The notes beneath the pieces were generated by a model. It saw nothing but the letters and a program-made list of their open reading frames with translations, made no database searches and was not told the origin of the DNA. This document shows positions 1 to 5,997 of a DNA stretch of 5,997 nt, one piece after another; position 1 is the stretch's first letter, and each line of letters opens with the position of its first letter. The stretch lies in NCBI GenBank assembly GCA_023260615.1, contig JALQUY010000014.1:14288-20284 (forward strand). The letters run 5' to 3'. A program made the translations under genes and the position numbers. Origin of the DNA: Schleiferiaceae bacterium. GTDB taxonomy: Bacteria; Bacteroidota; Bacteroidia; Flavobacteriales; Schleiferiaceae.

Positions 1-128
1 CTTACCCCGTAGACCTCTCCGGTTTCTACGTTGCGCTTCTTCACAACTACGGTTTGGCCAAAGGCCGCGCCCGCACTACTTACAAAGAAGGTCAGCGCAC
101 AAAAAACAGAAAGTAGGGGCGTCTTCAT
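1..128 (-). CDS. N-terminal part of an exported protein of unknown function (runs off the left edge)
   Basis: Reading the minus strand from the ATG at 128-126 gives 42 open codons with no stop before the window edge. The protein starts MKTPLLSVFCALTFFVSSAG, a lysine followed by a hydrophobic stretch, and then AAFGQ. This is a typical Sec signal peptide with a probable cut around residues 22-24, leaving a mature N-terminus near Gln25, which is common in Bacteroidota. Cys10 lies inside the hydrophobic core and is not a convincing lipobox. The mature part visible (QTVVVKKRNVETGEVYGV) is too short to assign a family. The gene is divergent from the exported protein at 171-1733, with 42 bases between the two starts, so the two may share a control region. 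The reading frame and the signal peptide are seen in the sequence; export is inferred; the function is unknown. Confidence 0.7.
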   Translation of the reverse strand, partial: MKTPLLSVFCALTFFVSSAGAAFGQTVVVKKRNVETGEVYGV

Positions 129-138
129 CGTTGAATCG

Positions 139-154
139 TTTCTTTGCAAATATT
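139..154. promoter_or_regulatory. Possible back-to-back -7 promoter elements in the divergent gap
   Basis: The 42-base gap between the two divergent starts contains the perfect palindrome TTTGCAAA at 143-150. On the plus strand TTTCTTTG (139-146) and on the minus strand AATATTTG (154 down to 147) each match the Bacteroidota -7 consensus TAnnTTTG at five of its six fixed positions. They lie 24 and 18 bases before their respective ATGs. I found no well-spaced TTG -33 element for either. This could be a compact bidirectional promoter, but short AT-rich matches arise easily by chance. Confidence 0.25.
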
Positions 155-170
155 CCAAAACCCTGCCACA

Positions 171-1733
171 ATGCCTTCTTTTCGGATCATTTTTCTTTTT
201 TTTCTGGGCATAGCGAGCACATTGCGTGCTCAATTGCCGTCCTACGAGTTGCAGTGGGGGCAGGCCTATCGCTACCGTGAAGTTAACACCCAGGACATTG
301 TGGATATGGATTCGTCGGCGTTTTACACGTTCGGGTCCCGCTTTGCCTTGATGTCCGCGAACCGTTGGTACTTCGCTAAATACGACCGAAAGACCTCGCA
401 GCAGCTCTGGCAGGCGGAGATGGATCAATTGATTTACGAGGGGGACCGGGCCGAATTCATCTCCACACACATTGTCAATGGAGAGTTTTACATCTTCCTC
501 CAGGCCTACAACCGCCAAAAGGATCAAAAGTCTCTGCTCCTCCAAATTCTCGATGAAAACGGCGACCCCAAAGAGCTTCGGGTTGTGGAGCGTATGGATG
601 CTCGCCGGAAGTACAAAGGCAATTTCAAGGTGCAGTTTTCACAGGACCGCCAGAAGTTTTTGATTTTTTCCAATCCGGATTATAGCGTTCGGGACAATGA
701 AAAATTCTCGGTAGCGGTGTACAACCTGAACTTGGAATTGGTCTGGGCTAAGGACATCGAACTCGACATCCTCGACCGCTATTTCAGCCTCTACCGTTCG
801 GACGTCACCAATGATGGCGTGGTGTACTTCATTGGCAAGAAAACGCCTGAGAGAAACAAAGGCGAACGGTGGATTTGGGGCGAATCCAATGAAGAATTCC
901 TCGTGTACCGACTCAGCGGCACCGAGGACGAGGTCTACGAAGTTGATTTAGGACTTGACCGCGTGTGGGTCACCAACATGGGCATGGAGCTGGACTTTGG
1001 CAACAACACCATGGCCGTAGCCGGATTCTATTCCGAACAGGGCTTCAACCGCGCCTCGATGAAGGGCATGTTCTACATCACGCTCAACCAAGACGACGCC
1101 TCCACGGTTAGCACCCATTTGTCCCCCTTTGAGACCGAGTTCCTCGACGAATTCATGTCCACCAGCCGAGCCCGTCGCGGCAGCGAAATCCGAGAAGACT
1201 TTGTTTTCCGGCACTTCTTGCACCGCCCAGATGGGGGGGCATTTGTCATTGCTGAGGACTACGACATGCAGGTCGTCACAACGCAAACCCGCAGCGGTAC
1301 GGTCACCAACTACTACTATTACTACTACGACATTATTGCGTTTGGAATTTCGGACAAAGGCCAAATCGAATGGTCTGGGCATATTCCGAAGCGCCAATTT
1401 TCGCGCAACGATGGGGGCCGTGCCTCCGGCTACCTCCCCGTTGTAGATGGAAACCAGCTCCATGTGTTTTTTAACGACCACAAGGGCAACGCCAAACGCT
1501 TTGGTCGCCGAATTCCGAACATCATGCGCAATCCCGTTTCCTCTAATGTCGTCGCGGTCACCATCACGCCAGAAGCGGAAATGACCTACAACGTTCTCTA
1601 CAACAATGCCAAGACGAAGGTGCTTACGCTCCCGCGCCGCAGCGCTTCCAGCGAGTTTGTGCAGGGGGATGCCGTTTTCTTTTCGTACCGAAAAAACAAG
1701 ATTCAATTCGGTTCTTTGCAGCACAGCCGCTAA
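171..1733 (+). CDS. Exported 520-residue protein of unknown function, Bacteroidota type
   Basis: I chose the ATG at 171. The frame also opens at a TTG at 144, but from 171 the protein begins directly with a signal peptide: MPSFRIIFLFFLGIASTLRA, probably cut after Ala20 to leave Gln21. No other membrane segment is evident, and no C-terminal sorting domain is obvious (the end is KIQFGSLQHSR). The 520 residues contain no cysteine. The chain is rich in aromatic residues and in alternating beta-type segments with short polar turns, consistent with an all-beta or propeller-like fold, which is an inference only. A run of six Tyr at residues 381-386 (1311-1328) is followed by DIIAFGISDKGQIEW and then IPKRQFSRNDGG. 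I recall similar blocks in uncharacterised exported Bacteroidota proteins but cannot name a family. The stop lies 21 bases before rlmN, so the two may be cotranscribed. Coding is well supported; the function is unknown. Confidence 0.88.
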   Translation: MPSFRIIFLFFLGIASTLRAQLPSYELQWGQAYRYREVNTQDIVDMDSSAFYTFGSRFALMSANRWYFAKYDRKTSQQLWQAEMDQLIYEGDRAEFISTHIVNGEFYIFLQAYNRQKDQKSLLLQILDENGDPKELRVVERMDARRKYKGNFKVQFSQDRQKFLIFSNPDYSVRDNEKFSVAVYNLNLELVWAKDIELDILDRYFSLYRSDVTNDGVVYFIGKKTPERNKGERWIWGESNEEFLVYRLSGTEDEVYEVDLGLDRVWVTNMGMELDFGNNTMAVAGFYSEQGFNRASMKGMFYITLNQDDASTVSTHLSPFETEFLDEFMSTSRARRGSEIREDFVFRHFLHRPDGGAFVIAEDYDMQVVTTQTRSGTVTNYYYYYYDIIAFGISDKGQIEWSGHIPKRQFSRNDGGRASGYLPVVDGNQLHVFFNDHKGNAKRFGRRIPNIMRNPVSSNVVAVTITPEAEMTYNVLYNNAKTKVLTLPRRSASSEFVQGDAVFFSYRKNKIQFGSLQHSR

Positions 1734-1754
1734 GCAGGCGTGTTTGATCCTTCC

Positions 1755-2816
1755 ATGAAAAAAAACCTACGCACCCTCAGTAAGTCCGATCTGCAGGCCC
1801 TCTTTGCAGAACTGGGTGAGCCCTCTTTTCGGGCGGATCAAGTCTACGATTGGATTTGGGCCAAAGGGGTGCATGCCTTTGAGGACATGCGCAATGTGCC
1901 CAAAGCCTTGCTAGCGAAACTTCAAGACGACTACGCCATTTCGCCCATCGTTTTGGACCACGTCCAGCAGGCGGAAGACGGCACCATTAAAAATGCCGTA
2001 AAGCTGCCCGACGGCCTGATCGTGGAGTCGGTGCTTATCCCCACGGACAAGCGCATCACGGCCTGTGTGAGCTCCCAGGTGGGCTGCAGCTTGAACTGTG
2101 CCTTCTGTGCGACCGCCAAGCTGAAGCGCATGCGCAACTTGGGCCCAGACGAGATTTACGACCAAGTGCAGTCCATCCACCGCCAAGGCTTGGAGCACTT
2201 TGGCCGTCCCCTGACCAACATCGTGTTCATGGGGATGGGGGAGCCGCTCATGAACTACAACAATGTCTTGACGGCCATTGAAAAGATTACCCAGCCGGAG
2301 GGCATGGGCATGTCGCCCAAGCGCATCACCCTCTCGACGGTGGGCCTACCCAAAATGATCAAGAAATTGGCGGATGACGGGGTGAAGTTCAACTTGGCGG
2401 TGAGTTTGCATTCGGCACGGGACAGTGTTCGGTCCAGCATCATGCCCATCAACGATGTGTCCCCCATTGCGGACCTTCGCGAGTCGCTCGAGTACTGGTA
2501 CCGCGCTACCAAGCGTCGCATCACATTTGAATACGTCGTTTGGAAAAATGTGAACGACCAGCCCGAAGACGTGCAAGCCCTCGTGGACCTCTGCAAGCGC
2601 ATTCCCTGCAAAGTCAATTTGATCGAATACAACGCCATTGGCGATCCCAATTTCCAGCAAGCGGATGAGGAAGCCTTGGAGGCCTACATCGCCGCTTTGG
2701 AGTCCATCGGGGTTACGGCCAAGGTGCGCCGCTCGCGCGGCCGCGATATCGACGCCGCCTGTGGCCAGCTGGCCAACAAAAAACTCCCGGCCGCGCTGCA
2801 AACGGAGGAGGCCTGA
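1755..2816 (+). CDS. rlmN: Dual-specificity 23S rRNA/tRNA adenine-C2 methyltransferase RlmN
   Basis: RlmN is a cytoplasmic radical-SAM enzyme that methylates C2 of adenosine 2503 in 23S rRNA and, in studied bacteria, A37 of some tRNAs. It supports translational accuracy. From the ATG at 1755 the protein is 353 residues, normal for the family. A GTG at 1740 would add five residues (MFDPS), but the ATG start gives the usual Lys-rich N-terminus, so I prefer it. The helical N-terminal domain contains FRADQVYDWIW (about 25-35). The radical-SAM motif CSLNCAFC gives cluster ligands Cys111, Cys115 and Cys118. MGMGEP (159-164) is the SAM-binding GEP region. By alignment from memory with the E. coli enzyme, Cys104 matches its Cys118 and Cys336 (in DIDAACGQL) matches its methyl-carrying Cys355, so both catalytic cysteines are present. 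The protein appears complete. No Shine-Dalgarno is seen. The gene follows the exported-protein gene by 21 bases. Confidence 0.97.
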   Translation: MKKNLRTLSKSDLQALFAELGEPSFRADQVYDWIWAKGVHAFEDMRNVPKALLAKLQDDYAISPIVLDHVQQAEDGTIKNAVKLPDGLIVESVLIPTDKRITACVSSQVGCSLNCAFCATAKLKRMRNLGPDEIYDQVQSIHRQGLEHFGRPLTNIVFMGMGEPLMNYNNVLTAIEKITQPEGMGMSPKRITLSTVGLPKMIKKLADDGVKFNLAVSLHSARDSVRSSIMPINDVSPIADLRESLEYWYRATKRRITFEYVVWKNVNDQPEDVQALVDLCKRIPCKVNLIEYNAIGDPNFQQADEEALEAYIAALESIGVTAKVRRSRGRDIDAACGQLANKKLPAALQTEEA

Positions 2817-2866
2817 GGGGGTCGAGGTACTCGGCGGAAAGACCCTGACAAAAGTCACCGGCTTCC

Positions 2867-2886
2867 CGGCGTTGCGCCGTAATTTT
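2867..2886 (+). terminator. Weak terminator-like inverted repeat after rlmN
   Basis: A GC-rich inverted repeat, CGGCG (2867-2871), loop TTG, CGCCG (2875-2879), is followed at once by TAATTTT (2880-2886). The layout resembles a small intrinsic terminator for rlmN, but the stem has only five base pairs and the T tract is interrupted. The same T tract forms the -7 element assigned to mrp, so the signal may be incidental or serve both roles. Confidence 0.2.
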
Positions 2887-2887
2887 G
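2880..2887 (+). promoter_or_regulatory. Bacteroidota -7 element (TAnnTTTG) for the mrp-nfu-korA set
   Basis: TAATTTTG at 2880-2887 is an exact match to the TAnnTTTG -7 consensus of the Bacteroidota primary sigma factor. It ends only four bases before the mrp ATG at 2892. Initiation a few bases downstream of the element would give a leaderless or almost leaderless mRNA, which fits the lack of a Shine-Dalgarno. I found no TTG -33 element at the usual distance of roughly 19 bases upstream (the sequence there is around AAAGTCACCG), which lowers confidence. Confidence 0.45.
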
Positions 2888-2891
2888 CGCC

Positions 2892-4031
2892 ATGATCACA
2901 CGCAAACACGTAGAAGAAGCCCTTTCGGCTGTGGCCAATGCTTCGGGCAAGGGTCTCTTACTCGCCTCCAATGGACTCCGCAATGTTCAAGTCATGGGCA
3001 AGGAGGTGATTGTGGATGTGGTTTCGGACAGCCCTGTGCTGCACCAAAAGAAAAAATTAGAGGTCGAAGTGCTGCAGGCCTTGCACGCACGCATCGATGA
3101 GAAGTTGCAGGTCACGATCAATTTGACGGTTGAGGCCCCAGAGACCCCCGAGACGACCCTACTTCGCGGCAAGGCCATAGACGGCATTCAACACGTGGTG
3201 GCCATTGCGTCCGGAAAAGGCGGCGTGGGCAAGTCTACCGTAACGGCAAACCTCGCGGTTACGTTGGCCGGAATGGGCTTCAAAGTGGGCATCCTCGACG
3301 CGGACATCTACGGGCCGAGCATGCCTTTGATGTTCGACGTGGTGAGCGACAAGCCCGGCGCGATAGAGGTGAACGGCGTTCGGAAGATGGAGGCCATTGA
3401 GTCCTACGGCGTTAAGGTCATGTCTATCGGCTTCTTTGCGGGGACGGATCAGGCTGTGGTTTGGCGCGGTCCCATGGCGACCAAGGCTTTGAACCAAATG
3501 CTCCAAGAGACGCACTGGGGCGCGTTGGATTTCTTACTCATCGACTTGCCTCCAGGTACAGGCGACATCCACTTGAGCATGGTGCAGGCCCTTCCGATTA
3601 CGGGTGCTGTTGTCGTATCGACCCCTCAAAACGTCGCGCTGGCCGATGCGCGCAAGGGCGTGGGCATGTTCCAAATGGACGCTATCCAAATTCCCGTCCT
3701 CGGCATTGTGGAGAACATGGCCTACTTCACTCCGGCCGAATTGCCCGATAGGAAGTACTACCTCTTCGGCAAGGAGGGTGCACAGCAATTGGCCCATCAG
3801 CTCCAAGTGCCCTTCCTCGGTGAAATCCCCTTGGTACAGAGCATACGCGAAGCCGGCGATGTGGGCCACCCCGCCGCCCTTCAACCCACTGGCCCCAACC
3901 CAGAGGCTTTTGCCGCTGTGGCGCAAAACATGATTTCTTCGTTGGCAGACCGCGTCGAGAACCTTCCCCCCACGGAAGCGGTTCGTATTACGACGATGGC
4001 TGGCTGCAAAACCAAACCCCGCACCGTATGA
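2892..4031 (+). CDS. mrp: Mrp/ApbC-family P-loop ATPase, Fe-S cluster carrier
   Basis: Mrp (ApbC) proteins are cytoplasmic homodimeric ATPases that bind and transfer [4Fe-4S] clusters to apo-enzymes. The product is 379 residues, a usual length for the two-domain form. An N-terminal MIP18/DUF59-like domain covers about 1-85. The ATPase domain starts at about 100 with the deviant Walker A motif GKGGVGKST (108-116), including the signature Lys109. DADIYGPSMP (136-145) follows, then WRGPMATKAL (191-200) and DLPPGTGD (218-225). Most Mrp proteins carry a CxxC after the ENMAYF segment. Here that segment (274-279) runs into TPAELPDRKYY with no cysteine, and the only Cys in the protein is Cys372 near the C-terminus. 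I recall this pattern in other Bacteroidota homologues. The start is the ATG just after a TAnnTTTG element. The stop overlaps the next gene in ATGA, indicating translational coupling. Family assignment is firm; cluster transfer is inferred from the family. Confidence 0.95.
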   Translation: MITRKHVEEALSAVANASGKGLLLASNGLRNVQVMGKEVIVDVVSDSPVLHQKKKLEVEVLQALHARIDEKLQVTINLTVEAPETPETTLLRGKAIDGIQHVVAIASGKGGVGKSTVTANLAVTLAGMGFKVGILDADIYGPSMPLMFDVVSDKPGAIEVNGVRKMEAIESYGVKVMSIGFFAGTDQAVVWRGPMATKALNQMLQETHWGALDFLLIDLPPGTGDIHLSMVQALPITGAVVVSTPQNVALADARKGVGMFQMDAIQIPVLGIVENMAYFTPAELPDRKYYLFGKEGAQQLAHQLQVPFLGEIPLVQSIREAGDVGHPAALQPTGPNPEAFAAVAQNMISSLADRVENLPPTEAVRITTMAGCKTKPRTV

Positions 4032-4264
4032 GCGACCTGGAATCCCGCGTTCTGACCGCCCTGGATGAAATTCGCCCCTTCTTGCAAAACGATGGGGGAG
4101 ACATTCAATTGGCCGAAATCACGCCGGATTTCAACGTCCACGTCCGATTGTTGGGCGCCTGTGCGGGTTGTTCCGTCAACCAAATGACCCTGAAAAACGG
4201 GGTGGAAACGACGATAAAAAAACACGCCCCCGAAGTCCAGGGGGTGCACCACCGCCATGACTGA
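4028..4264 (+). CDS. nfu: NifU C-terminal-domain (Nfu-type) Fe-S cluster scaffold/carrier
   Basis: This 78-residue protein is a stand-alone NifU C-terminal domain, which normally dimerises to hold a [4Fe-4S] cluster between paired CxxC motifs and passes it to target enzymes. The helix with IRPFLQNDGGDIQLAE (15-30) and the GACAGC motif with Cys45 and Cys48 are the family hallmarks, followed by the conserved MTLKNGVE segment (53-60). The length matches single-domain members; there is no N-terminal A-type or IscU-like domain. The ATG overlaps the mrp stop (ATGA, 4028-4031), and the TGA lies inside the first codons of the downstream korA-like gene (ATGACTGA, 4257-4264), so all three are probably translated as one unit. 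The tail HHRHD is His-rich but short, and I give it no special meaning. The assignment is strong; the client enzymes are unknown, with the downstream oxidoreductase the obvious candidate. Confidence 0.95.
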   Translation: MSDLESRVLTALDEIRPFLQNDGGDIQLAEITPDFNVHVRLLGACAGCSVNQMTLKNGVETTIKKHAPEVQGVHHRHD

Positions 4265-5997
4265 CATTCGGCAGCATCTGGTTGTGCTGCTCGCTGGTGA
4301 CTCCGGTGACGGCATTCAGCTCTTGGGTTCTCAGCTCATTCGAGCTGCGGCCCAAAGCGGCCAAGATGTTCGCACGCTCAGCGACTTCCCCGCGGAAATC
4401 CGGGCTCCACAGGGCACCGTGGCTGGGGTGTCGGGCTTTCAATTTCAAATTGCGGCGGAAACCATCTTTGACCCAGGCGATGCCGCAGACGTCTTCGTGG
4501 CGTTCAACGTAGCGGGCTGGCTCAAGCACAAACACAAGCTCAAGCCAGGGGGTCTACTCATTGCATCGGCCGAAGGCTTTGACGCACGCTCCATGGCTCT
4601 AGCCGGCCTTGCCCCCGACGAAACGCCCTTGGAGGACGCTAAGCACAGCCACCAGGTCCTGGATATTGATGTCAAGAAAATTACGTTGGAGGCTCTGAAG
4701 GAATCGGCATTGAGCACCAAGGAAAAGAACCGAGCCAAAAACATGACGGTCCTAGGGGTGCTTACCTGGATGTACGGACTGTCTCCCGTGGCGATGGAAG
4801 CGGATATCTCTCGGCAGTTCTCCGGCGATATCGGCCAGGCTAACCTCTTGGCATTCCGAGCGGGTTACCACTTGGGCGAAACAGCCGAGTGGACGGCGTA
4901 CCGCAAGGAAGTGCCTCAACGCCGCTCCGCTCCTGGCACCTACAAGACCATTTCGGGGAGCCAAGGCATTGCTCTGGGCATCGCCGCGGTCGCTCACCAA
5001 CTGGGCCGCCAAGTGCTCTATGCCGGTTACCCCATTACCCCCGCCTCCGATATCTTGCATGAAGTGGCGCGCATGCGTCCTGACGGGGTACTCACCTTCC
5101 AAGCCGAAGATGAAATCGCCTCGGTCACTGCCGCCATTGGGGCCTCTTTTGCGGGCAATTTGGGCATTACCGCCTCTTCCGGGCCGGGCATCAGCCTCAA
5201 AGGGGAGGGCTTAGGGCTCGCTGTCATGCTCGAGCTTCCGTTGGTCATAGTTAACGTTCAGCGCGGAGGCCCCAGTACGGGTCTGCCGACCAAAATGGAG
5301 CAATCCGATTTGCTCCAAGCGCTCTACGGTCGCCACGGCGAAGCCCCCATGCCCGTTATGGCCATTAAGCGCACGGGGGAGTCCGTTGCAGATGTGCAAC
5401 TCGCAGCGAAAATCGCCGTCGAGGCCATGACGCCCGTCCTCTTGCTTTCAGACGCCTACATCGCCAACAGCGCGGAGCCCTACCGACTGCCATCGCCCGC
5501 TGAATGGGCGCCCATCGTCCCCAATGCCGTCCAAGGCCAGGCGCCCTATAGCCGCAACGCGGAAGGCGTGCGCCCATGGGTGGTCCCCGGCACCCCGGGA
5601 GGCGAGCACCGCATTGGCGGATTGGAGTCGGAAGCAGAAACGGGCAATATCTCCTACGATCCGGCCAACCACCAGGCGATGATTCGGGCACGCGCCCAAA
5701 AAGTTGAAGCGGTCACCCGCTTCTATGGCCCCCTATGCGTCGAAGCAGGCGAATCCGAGGGCGACCTTGTCGTCATCGGCTGGGGAAGCACCTACGGCGC
5801 CTTGCGCACCGCGGTGGAAAACCTGCGTGCTCAAGGGCTTGGCATCACGCATTTGCACCTGAAACACCTCTTCCCGCTGCACCCCGATCTGAAACCCTTC
5901 CTAGAAGGCTTCAAGCGCGTCGCGGTGGTCGAAATGAACGAAGGCCAGCTCCTACGTCACGTGCGTGCAGAAGGCATTTGCAGCCCTGAGTTCATTG
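4257..5997 (+). CDS. korA: 2-oxoacid:ferredoxin oxidoreductase, fused gamma-alpha subunit, probably 2-oxoglutarate-specific (incomplete at the right edge)
   Basis: The frame from the ATG at 4257 is open to the window end, giving 580 residues of a protein that usually has about 600, so only the C-terminal tip is missing. KorAB converts 2-oxoglutarate, CoA and oxidised ferredoxin to succinyl-CoA, CO2 and reduced ferredoxin in the cytoplasm. Residues 1 to about 200 are the gamma domain, with the glycine-rich GDSGDGIQLLG (14-24). From about 230 comes the alpha pyrimidine-binding-type domain, with AGYPITPASDIL (256-267), ASSGPGISLKGEGLGLA (306-322) and RGGPSTGLPTKMEQSD (336-351). A further domain, from about 480, has GDLVVIGWGST (502-512). 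The gamma-alpha fusion and the blocks PWVVPGTPGGEHRIGGLE (440-457) and GNISYDP (463-469) match KorA-type enzymes. The TPP and [4Fe-4S]-binding beta subunit should lie next, outside the window. The start overlaps the nfu stop by eight bases. Fused-subunit family membership is very likely; substrate choice is less certain. Confidence 0.93.
   Translation, partial: MTDIRQHLVVLLAGDSGDGIQLLGSQLIRAAAQSGQDVRTLSDFPAEIRAPQGTVAGVSGFQFQIAAETIFDPGDAADVFVAFNVAGWLKHKHKLKPGGLLIASAEGFDARSMALAGLAPDETPLEDAKHSHQVLDIDVKKITLEALKESALSTKEKNRAKNMTVLGVLTWMYGLSPVAMEADISRQFSGDIGQANLLAFRAGYHLGETAEWTAYRKEVPQRRSAPGTYKTISGSQGIALGIAAVAHQLGRQVLYAGYPITPASDILHEVARMRPDGVLTFQAEDEIASVTAAIGASFAGNLGITASSGPGISLKGEGLGLAVMLELPLVIVNVQRGGPSTGLPTKMEQSDLLQALYGRHGEAPMPVMAIKRTGESVADVQLAAKIAVEAMTPVLLLSDAYIANSAEPYRLPSPAEWAPIVPNAVQGQAPYSRNAEGVRPWVVPGTPGGEHRIGGLESEAETGNISYDPANHQAMIRARAQKVEAVTRFYGPLCVEAGESEGDLVVIGWGSTYGALRTAVENLRAQGLGITHLHLKHLFPLHPDLKPFLEGFKRVAVVEMNEGQLLRHVRAEGICSPEFI

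Noticed and set aside
144..173. Upstream TTG start for the exported protein (adds MQIFQNPAT)
   Set aside because: The extension puts polar residues and a Pro before the signal peptide. The ATG at 171 places the signal peptide at the N-terminus, and the TTG overlaps the possible -7 element.
1308..1328. Repeated TAC triplets as a possible microsatellite or phase-variation tract
   Set aside because: There are only six in-frame Tyr codons, one of them TAT, and triplet changes would not shift the frame. It is better read as a Tyr-rich protein segment.
948..1724. Minus-strand open frame of 258 codons opposite the exported-protein gene
   Set aside because: It lies wholly inside a convincing plus-strand gene with a signal peptide. 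Its translation is rich in Val, Gly, His and Arg with no recognisable domain, as expected for an antisense shadow of a GC-rich gene.
1740..1757. GTG start for rlmN five codons upstream
   Set aside because: The added MFDPS does not resemble the usual RlmN N-terminus, there is no ribosome binding site to favour it, and an ATG follows directly.
2817..2846. Possible hairpin GGGTC (2819-2823) with GACCC (2841-2845) after rlmN
   Set aside because: It has five base pairs, a 17-base loop and no T tract downstream, so it does not support a terminator call.
2346..2909. Minus-strand open frame of 187 codons opposite rlmN and the gap before mrp
   Set aside because: It is antisense to the conserved catalytic half of rlmN and crosses the promoter region of mrp. 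The translation has no domain signal.
4282..5248. Several short plus- and minus-strand open frames over the korA region
   Set aside because: They overlap one continuous korA frame that carries all the family motifs from 4257 to the edge, so they are shadows of it.

Overview
The window looks like a chromosomal piece of a member of the Bacteroidota with fairly high GC. The clues are N-terminal signal peptides ending just before a Gln, no convincing Shine-Dalgarno sequences, an exact TAnnTTTG -7 promoter element a few bases before a start codon, and a Mrp protein with the CxxC-less C-terminal half I associate with this phylum. The genus cannot be settled from this sequence.

Layout. At the left edge is the first 42 codons of a minus-strand gene for an exported protein (128 down to 1). 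It is divergent from a plus-strand gene for a 520-residue exported protein of unknown function (171-1733); only 42 bases separate the two starts. After 21 bases comes rlmN (1755-2816), the radical-SAM rRNA/tRNA adenine C2-methyltransferase. A 75-base gap (2817-2891) holds a small GC-rich inverted repeat, a 7-base direct repeat and a TAnnTTTG element. It is followed by a tightly overlapping set: mrp/apbC (2892-4031), a stand-alone NifU C-terminal-domain protein (4028-4264), and the fused gamma-alpha subunit of a 2-oxoacid:ferredoxin oxidoreductase, probably korA (4257 to beyond the right edge, 580 residues visible).

How the genes may work together. Mrp (P-loop ATPase) and the Nfu-type protein (CxxC) are Fe-S cluster carriers. 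Their reading frames overlap each other by 4 bases and korA by 8 bases, so the carriers are probably translated together with a subunit of an enzyme that depends on a [4Fe-4S] cluster. RlmN just upstream is also a [4Fe-4S] enzyme. The Mrp encoded here has no CxxC and only one Cys, so Nfu may supply the cysteines of the pair. There is no gene-free stretch over 300 bases, and I saw no RNA gene, CRISPR array, insertion sequence or sign of recent transfer. Most of the window is ordinary core-genome content. The least understood item is the exported protein at 171-1733.
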